Assembly (NCBI GenBank): GCA_047632755.1
Contig: JBLIDT010000015.1
Coordinates: forward strand, 1 to 64,000
DNA length: 64,000 nucleotides
From: JAKVAV01 sp047632755
GTDB taxonomy: Bacteria; Bacteroidota; Bacteroidia; Flavobacteriales_D; Cryomorphaceae
Direction: 5' to 3'
The first letter of the stretch is position 1; each line of letters opens with the position of its first letter. Of this stretch, positions 53,494-61,384 are shown piece after piece. Both the position numbers and the translations under genes were made by a program. The notes below the pieces were generated by a model that had not been told where the DNA came from, did not search any database, and saw nothing but the letters and a program-made list of their open reading frames with translations.

Positions 53494-54855
53494 ATGGAAA
53501 TAGCAATTGTTGTAGTTTTTATTCTAGGATATTTAGCCATTGCATTGGAGCACCCTTTGCACATCGATAAGGCTGCTTCGGCTTTAGTTTTAGGTGTTGT
53601 ATGTTGGGCAATATTCGTACTTGGCGTTGATGCAATTCCTTCCTTTTTACAACATGAATATGCTGTCTTTCAAGACGAGAACACCATGCTCGCCGCCGAT
53701 GAATTCAAACCAATGTTCTTGGAGCATCGCCTCCTTCATCACCTCAGCGAGATTGCCAGTATTCTCTTTTTTCTCATGGGTGCAATGGCCATCGTTGAGA
53801 CCGTAGATGCACACGAAGGTTTTCGGGTAATAACCGACAAAATCAAAACGACCAACAAAGTCAAGTTGCTATGGATTTTGACTGCCTTGACCTTCTTTTT
53901 TAGCGCCGTTTTAGACAATCTGACCACCACCATAGTAATGGTTTCGCTGTTGCGGAAACTGATTGAAGACAAGAAGACGCGTTGGTTCTTTGTGGGATTC
54001 TTGGTAATTGCAGCCAATGCTGGTGGTGCTTGGTCTCCCATCGGAGATGTAACCACGACGATGCTTTGGATCAAAAAGCAATTGCCTTCAACGCCTTACA
54101 TTATCCAACACCTCATCTTACCAAGCATAACGACAGTCCTTGTCCCTCTTATCTTTCTAAGCTTTAGAATGAAAGGAAACGTGACGCGTCCAGCTGCAAG
54201 AGGTGAGCACGAAGAAGGTAACCCAGCATCCAAGAAAGAGAGAATGACAATTTTCATTTTGGGATTAGCAGGGCTTCTCTTCGTTCCTGTTTTTAAAACA
54301 GTGACTCATTTGCCTCCTTTTATGGGAATGATGCTGAGTTTGGGAGTGATTTGGGCAGTGACTGAAATCATGCACAAACGCAAGAGTATGGCTGCCAAAA
54401 AACAATTGACCGTGCTTTGGGTGCTTCGCAAAATCGACACGGGCTCTGTCCTCTTCTTCTTAGGAATTCTTTTAGGGGTTGCTGCTATGCAAGAAGCAGG
54501 ACTTCTGCGCCAAGCGGCTGGTTGGCTCGATAGTACAATTGGAAATATCTACGCTATCAATTTAGCAATCGGTCTGCTTTCAGCAATTGTGGACAACGTC
54601 CCTCTAGTTGCAGCGGCTCAAGGAATGTATCCTATTGCTGCCGAAGGAGTCTTTGCTGCGAATGGTGACTTCTGGCTTTTCTTGGCCTATTGTGCCGGGA
54701 CGGGAGGAAGCGCACTGATCATCGGGTCAGCGGCTGGAGTAGCAGCTATGGGTCTCGAGCGTATCGACTTCATATGGTACATGAAAAACCTTTCATTGCT
54801 TGCCATACTAGGCTATTTGGCAGGTGCTGGAGTATTCATGCTCCTTAGTGCATAA
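53494..54855 (+). CDS. nhaD: Na+/H+ antiporter NhaD-type
   Basis: 453 residues with about 12 hydrophobic helices. NhaD/ArsB-superfamily pattern: ILFFLMGAMAIVETVDAHEGF, VLDNLTTTIVMVSLLRKL, NAGGAWSPIGDVTTTMLWI, FLGILLGVAAMQEAGLL, IVDNVPLVAAAQGMYP and GTGGSALIIGSAAGVAAMG. It expels sodium in exchange for protons at the inner membrane, as expected in a marine bacterium. Starts one base after the dehydrogenase stop, an unusual pairing. Confidence 0.92.
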   Translation: MEIAIVVVFILGYLAIALEHPLHIDKAASALVLGVVCWAIFVLGVDAIPSFLQHEYAVFQDENTMLAADEFKPMFLEHRLLHHLSEIASILFFLMGAMAIVETVDAHEGFRVITDKIKTTNKVKLLWILTALTFFFSAVLDNLTTTIVMVSLLRKLIEDKKTRWFFVGFLVIAANAGGAWSPIGDVTTTMLWIKKQLPSTPYIIQHLILPSITTVLVPLIFLSFRMKGNVTRPAARGEHEEGNPASKKERMTIFILGLAGLLFVPVFKTVTHLPPFMGMMLSLGVIWAVTEIMHKRKSMAAKKQLTVLWVLRKIDTGSVLFFLGILLGVAAMQEAGLLRQAAGWLDSTIGNIYAINLAIGLLSAIVDNVPLVAAAQGMYPIAAEGVFAANGDFWLFLAYCAGTGGSALIIGSAAGVAAMGLERIDFIWYMKNLSLLAILGYLAGAGVFMLLSA

Positions 54856-54893
54856 TTTGTTTGCCACCCCGTCGTTTATACATCAATCTAAAC

Positions 54894-54901
54894 TATCCTT
54901 G
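54894..54901 (+). promoter_or_regulatory. Possible -7 element of the exbB-exbD-tonB operon
   Basis: TATCCTTG, one mismatch from TAnnTTTG, 5 bases before the exbB ATG. Would give a leaderless or nearly leaderless mRNA. Confidence 0.35.
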
Positions 54902-54906
54902 TTTGC

Positions 54907-55608
54907 ATGAATAATCCTTTCATTTTGCAGATCAATCCAGGAGCGGCGGCTGATAGCCTCGGCTCGGGTCAAGTAACTGAAGAAACTCTTTCCATTTTGG
55001 AGCTACTCCAAGGCGGTGGATGGTACATTATGATACCATTGGCAGTACTTTCGGTTCTCGCTATTTACATTTTCGCCGAAAGGTGGATGGCCATATCCAA
55101 AGCCCAAAAAGAGGACAAGGACTTCATGAATCGGATCAAGGATTACGTGAGCGACGGAAAACTCGAAGCAGCAAGAAGCTTTTGCCAATCGAGCAATACG
55201 CCGATCGGTAGAATGCTCGACAAAGGAATAGCCCGCGTAGGAAAACCGATGGACGACGTAAGTGCATCAATTGAGAATATTGGTAAACTCGAAGTCTACA
55301 AATTGGAAAAAGGTTTGGCTCTTCTCGCCACCGTTGCGGGTGCAGCGCCGATGATCGGATTCTTAGGAACTGTGATTGGAATGATCTCGACTTTCCACGC
55401 TATGAAAATTTCGGATGCAGGAGTAGAAATTGCGGCTCTCTCGGGTGGTATTATGCAAGCAATGATTACTACTGTTGCTGGTCTCATTATCGGTATTATC
55501 GCCTATATCGCTTACAACACATTGGTGGTTAAAGTGGATAAGGTCGTTCACCGAATGGAAGCCCGATCAATCGAATTCATTGACTTACTCGAAGAACCTG
55601 GTAAATAA
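54907..55608 (+). CDS. exbB: MotA/TolQ/ExbB proton channel protein
   Basis: 233 residues. Three membrane helices: about 36-56 (YIMIPLAVLSVLAIYIF), then LALLATVAGAAPMIGFLGTVIGMISTF and IMQAMITTVAGLIIGIIAYIAYNTL, with the channel motif GFLGTVIGM. It forms the proton channel that energises TonB-type transport with the ExbD and TonB-like proteins encoded next. Confidence 0.92.
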   Translation: MNNPFILQINPGAAADSLGSGQVTEETLSILELLQGGGWYIMIPLAVLSVLAIYIFAERWMAISKAQKEDKDFMNRIKDYVSDGKLEAARSFCQSSNTPIGRMLDKGIARVGKPMDDVSASIENIGKLEVYKLEKGLALLATVAGAAPMIGFLGTVIGMISTFHAMKISDAGVEIAALSGGIMQAMITTVAGLIIGIIAYIAYNTLVVKVDKVVHRMEARSIEFIDLLEEPGK

Positions 55609-55613
55609 GCGGT

Positions 55614-56006
55614 ATGGATTTGAGATCTCGAAATAAAGTCGATCCAAGTTTTTCCATGTCGTCCATGACGGACTTGGTATTCTTGCTATTGATTTTCTTC
55701 ATCATATTATCGACACTCGTTAGTCCGTATGCCCTTCCGGTAGATTTGCCTGTGAGCAAAAACAGAGCAAAGGACAAGCAAACCATTGCCTTGAGAATAG
55801 ATCAAGATCTGATTTACTCCGTGGACAATCAAATCATTGATCCGATGGCGCTGGAAACTACTTTGGCAGCACAATTGGTGGGAGTAGAAAAACCGGGAAT
55901 CATCTTACACGTGGATCAACAAGTACCCACTGGAAAAACTGTTGAAGTTCTAGATATCGCCAAAAGAAATAAGTGGAAAATAGTATTGGCTACAAAGCCT
56001 GAATAA
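55614..56006 (+). CDS. exbD: ExbD/TolR-type biopolymer transport protein
   Basis: 130 residues. N-terminal membrane helix about 17-38 (MTDLVFLLLIFFIILSTLV) with the key Asp in DLVF, then a periplasmic domain ending ILHVDQQVPTGKTVEVLDIAKRNKWK. Works with ExbB to couple proton flow to TonB. 5 bases after exbB; its TAA stop is followed directly by the ATG of the tonB-like gene. Confidence 0.9.
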   Translation: MDLRSRNKVDPSFSMSSMTDLVFLLLIFFIILSTLVSPYALPVDLPVSKNRAKDKQTIALRIDQDLIYSVDNQIIDPMALETTLAAQLVGVEKPGIILHVDQQVPTGKTVEVLDIAKRNKWKIVLATKPE

Positions 56007-56804
56007 ATGCAAGTCAAAGAAGAGGAGAAAAAGAGAAAAGTAAAAGCCATTGTGGCAACTATCGTATTTCATGCGGTGGCTTTGATCTTGTTTTTCTTTT
56101 TTGGGTTGACCCAGCCTAACCCACTTCCCGAAGATGCAGGAGCTTCCGTAGAATTTGGCTGGGATGAAGATGCTGGAGGCCCTGACATTATAAGCCCTAC
56201 CCAGCAAGTTCAGCAACCCGAACCTGTAGCCGATAGTCAACCAGAGGTGGTGGAAGATCCGATAGACGAAATCGCTGAGGAAGCGGAAAGTGAAATCGCC
56301 GTTCCCAAACCCTCCGAAGTAAAGCCGAAACCCATAGAGGAAAAAAAGCCCGAAAAGCCGGTTATCAAACCGAAGCCAAAACCTACCATTAGCGATCAAC
56401 TCAACGATGCGCTTCAATCCTTGAACGAGACAAATAATCCAGGAACGGGGCAAGGAGAAACGACTGGAGACGGTGATCAGGGTAATCCCGATGGAACGGA
56501 TGGCGATGGAATGATCGGCAGCGGAAGCGGAAGCTGGCAATTAGATGGAAGAAGCATGCTTCCCGGTTACGGAACCAAGATCAATACGACTAAAGAAGAA
56601 GGGATTGTAGTTATGAATATTTGGGTAGACAAGAACGGAAAGGTCACGAAGGTGCAACCAAACCTCCGAGAGTCAAACACGACTTCTCAATACTTGATCA
56701 ACCTCGCCAAAAATGACGTATTGAATAATTTCAAGTTCAATGGCAATCCAGATGCGGCTATTTCCCAAAGAGGTAAAGTGCGTTACGTTTTTCAACTCAA
56801 GTGA
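56007..56804 (+). CDS. TonB-like energy transducer
   Basis: 265 residues. N-terminal helix about 13-36 (AIVATIVFHAVALILFFFFG), then an acidic then Pro/Lys-rich linker (about 90-130: KPSEVKPKPIEEKKPEKP...), a Gly/Asp/Asn stretch around 150-180, and a C-terminal beta-rich domain GIVVMNIWVDKNGKVTKVQPN to GKVRYVFQLK. Build and neighbours (ExbB, ExbD) fit TonB, which spans the periplasm to open outer membrane receptors; the short C-terminal domain also resembles TolA-type partners. The stop overlaps folC by one base. Confidence 0.85.
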   Translation: MQVKEEEKKRKVKAIVATIVFHAVALILFFFFGLTQPNPLPEDAGASVEFGWDEDAGGPDIISPTQQVQQPEPVADSQPEVVEDPIDEIAEEAESEIAVPKPSEVKPKPIEEKKPEKPVIKPKPKPTISDQLNDALQSLNETNNPGTGQGETTGDGDQGNPDGTDGDGMIGSGSGSWQLDGRSMLPGYGTKINTTKEEGIVVMNIWVDKNGKVTKVQPNLRESNTTSQYLINLAKNDVLNNFKFNGNPDAAISQRGKVRYVFQLK

Positions 56805-58018
56805 TGAATTACAGCGAAACCGTTGATTACCTGTTTAGTCAGCTCCCTATGTTTCAGCGGGTGGGAGCCGCAGCTTACAAAGCAGATTTGTCCAACACCA
56901 TTGCCATTTGCGAAATCTACGATAACCCACAGCACAAGTTCAAATCCGTGCACGTCGCAGGCACGAATGGCAAAGGATCTGTAGCGCACTCGCTGGCAGC
57001 CATATTCCAAGCATGTGGATACAAAACAGGACTATTCACATCACCTCATCTTAAAGATTACCGAGAGCGCATCAGGATCAACGGAGAAATGATCTCTGAG
57101 GATTACGTAGTCAACTTTGTGGAGAAATTCAAAAGTGGAGATCACGGTTTGAAACCTTCGTTCTTTGAGTTGACCTGCGCCATGGGCTTCGCTTACTTTG
57201 CCGATGAAGAAGTAGATATTGCCATTTTGGAAGTCGGCATGGGTGGACGTTTGGACTCTACCAATGTGGTGAACCCCGAAATATCTGTCATCACTCACAT
57301 CAGCAAAGATCACGAGCAGTTTTTAGGAAACACGATAGAACTCATTGCCGCTGAGAAAGCTGGAATCATTAAGGATGGTACACCCGTCGTGATAGGAGAG
57401 AATACTTTCTCCGTGAGGCAAGTACTAGAAAATACTGCAGCAAAACGAGGAGCTTTTCACTACGATGTTTTTGCCAATTCGCCCATGCTGCAGACCGATT
57501 TACAAGGATCATATCAGCGCGAAAATATGCGCACGGTATCCATGGCGGTGAAGGCTTTGCGCGAAAAAGGATGGAACCTTCCTCAGGAAAAAGTAGAGGA
57601 AGGCGCAAAATCCGTGGTATTAAAAACAGGATTGAGAGGCCGATGGGAGATAATTGGTGAAATGCCAACAGTGATTACCGACGTAGGCCACAACGAAGCT
57701 GGCGTTCAGCAGGTGGTTGACCATTTGCGTCGACAGACTTATGTTCGTTTGCACATCGTTTGGGGCATGGTTAACGATAAGGATTCAACTGCAATTTTGG
57801 CTCTCTTGCCAAAATCGGCCACCTATTACTGGTGCAAGGCGGATGTACCTCGAGGAAGAGACGCGAAAGAACTCGCCCAAGAAGGCAGCAAGCATGCACT
57901 TTTAGGGAAAATTTACCCCTCTGTATCGGTAGCGCTTGAAACAGCCAAAAAAGACGCTCAGATAAACGATCTCATTTTCGTGGGTGGTAGCGTTTTTGTG
58001 GTAGCAGAAGTCATTTAG
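56804..58018 (+). CDS. folC: Bifunctional folylpolyglutamate / dihydrofolate synthase
   Basis: 404 residues from ATG at 56804 (GTG at 56801 is an alternative). SVHVAGTNGKGSVAHSLAAI is the ATP loop, then GLFTSPHLKDYRERIRING, EVGMGGRLDSTNVV, TDVGHNEAG and HIVWGMVNDKD. It adds glutamates to folates. The TAG stop lies at the very left end of repeat copy C (AGTG begins inside the stop codon). Confidence 0.94.
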   Translation: MNYSETVDYLFSQLPMFQRVGAAAYKADLSNTIAICEIYDNPQHKFKSVHVAGTNGKGSVAHSLAAIFQACGYKTGLFTSPHLKDYRERIRINGEMISEDYVVNFVEKFKSGDHGLKPSFFELTCAMGFAYFADEEVDIAILEVGMGGRLDSTNVVNPEISVITHISKDHEQFLGNTIELIAAEKAGIIKDGTPVVIGENTFSVRQVLENTAAKRGAFHYDVFANSPMLQTDLQGSYQRENMRTVSMAVKALREKGWNLPQEKVEEGAKSVVLKTGLRGRWEIIGEMPTVITDVGHNEAGVQQVVDHLRRQTYVRLHIVWGMVNDKDSTAILALLPKSATYYWCKADVPRGRDAKELAQEGSKHALLGKIYPSVSVALETAKKDAQINDLIFVGGSVFVVAEVI

Positions 58019-58140
58019 TGTTAGTCATGAAAACTCGCTATCTGAGTTTCTCTCATTTTGAAAACAGTCTTTGACAAAAGTCAACTCCTTGTTTTTCAAA
58101 ATTTCGAGGGCCTTGCTATCATATTTCCCTGACTGACACT
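58017..58140 (+). repeat. Small repeat with terminal inverted repeats, copy C
   Basis: 124 bases. Ends AGTGTTAGTCATGAAAA and the inverse TTTCCCTGACTGACACT pair over 14 of 17 positions. Core identical to copy A over 58071-58091 with the hairpin TTGACaaaaGTCAA, and a shared CCTTGCTA. Flanks TCATTT (left) and TTCATTT (right) look like an imperfect target duplication. The element begins at the folC stop. Confidence 0.7.
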
Positions 58141-58182
58141 TTCATTTTTTCGTAAGCGACATAATATTTTTTGTCTACAGAG

Positions 58183-58212
58183 TTTGCTGAGATAAAAAAT
58201 CATCTATATTTG
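58183..58212 (+). promoter_or_regulatory. Promoter of tRNA-Val
   Basis: TTTG at 58183-58186 and TATATTTG at 58205-58212 with an 18-base spacer match the Bacteroidota -33/-7 pair. Start of transcription is expected about 10-15 bases before the tRNA. Confidence 0.7.
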
Positions 58213-58230
58213 CACTCCTGAAATTAAAAA

Positions 58231-58305
58231 GGGCGATTAGCTCAGTTGGTTCAGAGCACCTGCCTTACAAGCAGGGGGTCGTAGGTTCGAATCCTACATC
58301 GCCCA
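58231..58305 (+). tRNA. tRNA-Val (anticodon TAC)
   Basis: 75 bases with a 7-pair acceptor stem (GGGCGAT / ATCGCCC), D-arm TAGCTCAGTTGGTT, anticodon stem CCTGC/GCAGG around CTTACAA so anticodon TAC, and the T-arm GTAGGTTCGAATCCTAC. CCA is not encoded (the 3' end is CCCA). The antisense frame that reads GFEPTTPC is only a shadow of this gene. Confidence 0.95.
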
Positions 58306-58316
58306 CAAGAATAACC

Positions 58317-58342
58317 ACCCCGACGACAGTCGGGGTTTTTTT
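58317..58342 (+). terminator. Terminator behind tRNA-Val
   Basis: CCCCGAC (58318-58324) pairs with GTCGGGG (58329-58335) across GACA, followed by seven T. Confidence 0.9.
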
Positions 58343-58344
58343 GT

Positions 58345-58388
58345 GCCCAAATCTTTTGCTGAGCTCGCTCAGAGCAAAAGATTTGGGC
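58345..58388. repeat. Perfect 16-base inverted repeat
   Basis: GCCCAAATCTTTTGCT at 58345-58360 is repeated in inverse form at 58373-58388 with a 12-base spacer that can also pair (GAG/CTC). It directly follows the tRNA terminator and runs into the tandem repeat units. Its right arm resembles the lead-in of unit 3 (AGCAAAAG at 58613). Confidence 0.8.
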
Positions 58389-58473
58389 GCAAAAAAGCCA
58401 ACGTTCGCAGAGCGAAGGTTGTGTTTTTCTTGAGCACCAGGGTCTTCGATGAATAGGATCACCGGAGGTAATC
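58386..58473 (+). repeat. Tandem hairpin repeat, unit 1
   Basis: 88 bases: GGCGCAAAAAAGCC, a hairpin AACGTTCGC/GCGAAGGTT at 58400-58420, the core GAGCACC...ATAGGA at 58432-58458 (identical in all units), and a small second hairpin ACC/GGT closing with TAATC. No open reading frame fits all three units. Confidence 0.75.
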
Positions 58474-58499
58474 AGAAAGTCCTCTGTTAAAAACAGTAT

Positions 58500-58595
58500 G
58501 GCGCAAAAAAGCCAACGTTCGCAGAGCGAAGGTTGTGTTTTTCATGAGCACCAGGGTCTTCGATGAATAGGATCAGCCCGTTTTCAGGGCTAATC
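58500..58595 (+). repeat. Tandem hairpin repeat, unit 2
   Basis: 96 bases. Nearly identical to unit 1 up to the core (58546-58572), but the second hairpin is AGCCC/GGGCT, a different sequence that still pairs, again ending TAATC. Confidence 0.75.
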
Positions 58596-58625
58596 CAAAA
58601 ATCATCATTACAAGCAAAAGTTTCA

Positions 58626-58714
58626 GGCACAAAAAAATAAACCTCAGCAAAGCAGAGGTTTTGTTATGTCTTGAGCACCAGGGTCTTCGATGAATAGGAC
58701 CATTGCAAGTAATC
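58626..58714 (+). repeat. Tandem hairpin repeat, unit 3
   Basis: 89 bases. First hairpin is AAACCTC/GAGGTTT (58639-58661), changed in both arms compared with units 1 and 2; the core 58673-58699 is identical. The second hairpin is weak (ATT/AGT) and ends TAATC. The remaining stretch to 58865 holds only the promoter of the methyltransferase gene. Confidence 0.7.
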
Positions 58715-58847
58715 CTTCCCCTTCAAGAATGAAATTTCCAAAGGCGTTCTATTAAACATTCATCAACCATTAACCCCCATTTAACCCCGATTATCCCATC
58801 ACTTTTCCGCATAGCGGAATTCATCACCTCTAAATCTCAAAACAATT

Positions 58848-58855
58848 TACTTTTG
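58848..58855 (+). promoter_or_regulatory. -7 promoter element of the methyltransferase-lolD operon
   Basis: TACTTTTG, 11 bases before ATG 58866. The ATG at 58860 would be at or before the expected transcription start, which favours 58866. Confidence 0.5.
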
Positions 58856-58865
58856 TGCGATGCAC

Positions 58866-59633
58866 ATGGCAAAAGCATATCTGAACTACCGTTTGCGCGC
58901 GAAGAAACGTCACGGAGTTCATTCGCCATTTGCGTATACTTTAAGTGAGGCCGTTCTACATAAAAGATCGGCGAAGAAGTCAGAAGAAATCGAGCAAGTA
59001 AGAAAAGAGCTTCTTCAAGACAATAGGATCATTGACTTGGTTGACTACGGAGCCGGATCGAGAAAAAACCCCAATTCCAAAAGGTCGATTTCCGAGATAG
59101 CCAAAACCAGCTCTACACCTGTTTCCATGGCTCAAATGATGCAGCGATTGGTCTCCTTTTTAGAATTGGAAAATGTCATTGAATTGGGCACCAATCTCGG
59201 ACTCACCACGGCATATTTGGCGGCAGCCCATCCAAATATGAAAGTGATCAGTCTAGAAGGCGATCCAACTCTCGCATCCATTGCCGTTAAAAATTTGCAA
59301 AAGATTGGCCTAAAGGCCAAAATAATAGAAGGAAGATTTGAGGAAAACTTAGATTTGACTTTGGCCAAAATGACCACAGTAGATTTCGCCTACATTGATG
59401 GAAATCATAGGAAAGAACCTACCTTGAACTACTTTGAAAAACTATTGGATAAAACGACCGAGTATTCCGTTTTGGCTTTCGGCGATATCCACTGGTCGGA
59501 GGAAATGGAAGAAACTTGGAGTAACATCAAGCAGCACAACTCCGTGACTTTAACCATTGATTTATTTGATATTGGTTTGGTATTCTTCCGAAAAGACCGA
59601 ACAGAAGCAGAACATTTTACAATAAGAATATGA
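58866..59633 (+). CDS. Class I SAM-dependent methyltransferase
   Basis: 255 residues from ATG at 58866 (58860 also possible). Start MAKAYLNYRLRAKKRHGVHSPF, a motif seen in a Bacteroidota family; SAM-binding motif LENVIELGTNLGLTTAYLAAA (GxNxG), the acidic partner VISLEGDPT, and FAYIDGNHR. It resembles O-methyltransferases of the family 3/24 type, but the substrate is not known. The stop overlaps the ABC ATPase start by 4 bases. Confidence 0.82.
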   Translation: MAKAYLNYRLRAKKRHGVHSPFAYTLSEAVLHKRSAKKSEEIEQVRKELLQDNRIIDLVDYGAGSRKNPNSKRSISEIAKTSSTPVSMAQMMQRLVSFLELENVIELGTNLGLTTAYLAAAHPNMKVISLEGDPTLASIAVKNLQKIGLKAKIIEGRFEENLDLTLAKMTTVDFAYIDGNHRKEPTLNYFEKLLDKTTEYSVLAFGDIHWSEEMEETWSNIKQHNSVTLTIDLFDIGLVFFRKDRTEAEHFTIRI

Positions 59634-60325
59634 GCACACCCATTATACAAGTACAAGACTTAGCGAAGATCTATCAAGTTGGATCGCAAGAAGTGCATGC
59701 CCTTCGCACCGTGGATTTAGAAATCGACAAGAACGAGTTCGTAGCCTTAATGGGGCCATCGGGTAGCGGGAAATCAACTTTGATGAATATTCTCGGGTGT
59801 CTCGACACACCGAGCAGAGGAAAGTATCTGCTCAACCAAAACGACGTCAGCGACATGGACGATGACGAATTGGCAGAAATTCGAAACCGCGAAATTGGCT
59901 TCGTCTTTCAAACGTTTAACCTCTTACCTCGGTATTCGGCTCTAGAAAATGTAGCCTTGCCTTTGATTTATAAAGGGGTGAGCAAAGACAAGCGCACCGA
60001 GCGAGCTGAAGAGGTGTTGCACCAAGTCGGATTGCAAGATCGTATGAAACACAAGCCAAATGAACTTTCAGGAGGGCAACGCCAAAGAGTTGCAGTGGCA
60101 AGGGCACTGGTAAATAGTCCTTCGATTATTTTAGCCGATGAACCCACAGGAAATCTCGACTCAAAGACTTCTTATGAGATCATGGGATTGCTTCACGACA
60201 TTCATCAAGCTGGCAATACCATCATATTGGTGACACATGAAGAAGACATTGCAAAGCACGCCAAACGCATTGTGCGTCTCCGAGATGGCGTAATCGAAAG
60301 CGACAGCAAAGTAGTATTGGTTTAA
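59630..60325 (+). CDS. ABC transporter ATP-binding protein, LolD/MacB type
   Basis: 231 residues. Walker A GPSGSGKST (42-50), Q-loop FVFQTFNLLPRYSALENV, signature LSGGQRQRVAVARAL, Walker B IILADEPTGNLD, and the H-loop VTHEED. This subfamily powers lipoprotein release (LolCDE) or MacB-type export; the permease is not in the window. Coupled to the methyltransferase by an ATGA overlap. Confidence 0.92.
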   Translation: MSTPIIQVQDLAKIYQVGSQEVHALRTVDLEIDKNEFVALMGPSGSGKSTLMNILGCLDTPSRGKYLLNQNDVSDMDDDELAEIRNREIGFVFQTFNLLPRYSALENVALPLIYKGVSKDKRTERAEEVLHQVGLQDRMKHKPNELSGGQRQRVAVARALVNSPSIILADEPTGNLDSKTSYEIMGLLHDIHQAGNTIILVTHEEDIAKHAKRIVRLRDGVIESDSKVVLV

Positions 60326-60395
60326 AGTTTTTCTTACTCCATTTCCACAGAACAAGCAGGCCGTTTTGCCGTTAAGGATTTAAACATTTTTTTAC

Positions 60396-60941
60396 ATGAA
60401 GATTTATACCAAAACTGGTGATGAGGGAAAAACGTCCCTTCTAGGGGGTTCAAGAGTTGCAAAATATCACCTAAGAATTGAGTCTTACGGAACCGTAGAT
60501 GAACTCAATACTGCGGTGGGCATGCTGCGGTCTTTGGAATTGCCTTCTGGAATTGCGGAAGTACTGATCGAGATTCAAAATAAGCTCTTCACCATTGGTT
60601 CTCAATTGGCTTCCGAGCCTGGTGAGCCTAAATTCAAAATCCCGAAACTCTTGGCTGAAGACACCGTTTATCTCGAAACCAAGATTGATGAAATGGAAGA
60701 AGAACTTCCCGTAATGCGGAACTTTGTTTTGCCTGGTGGTCATCCATCGGTAGCACAGGCTCACGTAGCCCGCTGCATTTGCCGAAGAGCGGAAAGAATC
60801 GTACTTCATTTGAAGGATGAAAGTGAGGTTCCTGCTGAGATTCCCGTTTACTTGAATAGGTTATCCGATTTTTTCTTTGTACTAAGTAGAAAACTAGCCA
60901 AAGATCTCGGAGCAGAAGAGATTCCATGGAAAAGCAATTGA
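60396..60941 (+). CDS. Cob(I)alamin adenosyltransferase, PduO type
   Basis: 181 residues. MKIYTKTGDEGKTSLLGG, the ATP-binding N-terminus TKTGDxGxT; VDELNTAVGML; and RCICRRAERIVLHL plus LNRLSDFFFVLSR near the end. It adds the adenosyl group to cobalamin from ATP. The 70-base upstream gap is too short for a full cobalamin riboswitch and none is seen. Confidence 0.93.
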   Translation: MKIYTKTGDEGKTSLLGGSRVAKYHLRIESYGTVDELNTAVGMLRSLELPSGIAEVLIEIQNKLFTIGSQLASEPGEPKFKIPKLLAEDTVYLETKIDEMEEELPVMRNFVLPGGHPSVAQAHVARCICRRAERIVLHLKDESEVPAEIPVYLNRLSDFFFVLSRKLAKDLGAEEIPWKSN

Positions 60942-61008
60942 ATATTAAATATTGATTAACAGCTTTTTAGTAAAGTAAAAAAAGGCTTGTTTATGAGAGT
61001 AAAAAAAT

Positions 61009-61016
61009 TACTTTTG
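61009..61016 (+). promoter_or_regulatory. -7 promoter element of the DUF2795 gene
   Basis: TACTTTTG with a TTG at 60988-60990, 18 bases upstream, as a likely -33 element. Confidence 0.5.
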
Positions 61017-61050
61017 CAAAAGTTGAAATTACAGTCAAAACGACTTCATT

Positions 61051-61272
61051 ATGTACTGGACATTAGAATTAGCATCTTACTTAGAAGACGCACCGTGGCC
61101 TGCCACGAAAGACGAATTAATTGACTTTGCCATGCGCGCAGGTGCCCCTATGGAAGTTGTTGAGAACCTTCAAGAAATTGAAGAAATCGGCGAGAGCTAC
61201 GAAACCATTGAGGACATTTGGCCAGATTACCCCACTAAAGAAGACTTCTTCTTTAATGAGGATGAATATTAA
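61051..61272 (+). CDS. DUF2795-family small protein
   Basis: 73 residues, acidic (many Glu and Asp). Starts MYWTLELASYLEDAPWPATK and contains DELIDFAMRAGAPMEVVENLQ, the pattern of the DUF2795 proteins, which have no known function in bacteria. It has its own promoter and terminator. Confidence 0.85.
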   Translation: MYWTLELASYLEDAPWPATKDELIDFAMRAGAPMEVVENLQEIEEIGESYETIEDIWPDYPTKEDFFFNEDEY

Positions 61273-61297
61273 AGAATTTCATTTTATCATTGAATAC

Positions 61298-61324
61298 AAA
61301 CCCACGACAAGTCGTGGGTTTTTG
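61298..61324 (+). terminator. Terminator behind the DUF2795 gene
   Basis: AAACCCACGAC and GTCGTGGGTTT form a strong stem with a minimal loop, followed by T-rich sequence. Confidence 0.88.
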
Positions 61325-61384
61325 TTTTCAGACATTTTGTCACATCACTATTCTTCGGTACGCTTTGTGAGTTGGTTTGCGTAG

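Noticed and set aside
55950..56540. 196-residue minus-strand frame
   Set aside because: Antisense to the exbD/tonB-like genes; Phe/Leu-rich reversal of the Lys/Glu/Pro linker.
58265..58462. 65-residue minus-strand frame ending GFEPTTPCL
   Set aside because: It is the antisense reading of tRNA-Val, the inverted repeat and the first tandem unit; a common false gene.
58386..58714. Possible CRISPR array
   Set aside because: Only three units, with unequal spacing and spacers that share hairpins; no cas genes in the window.
60326..60395. Cobalamin riboswitch before the adenosyltransferase gene
   Set aside because: The gap is only 70 bases and shows no conserved B12-box-like sequence.
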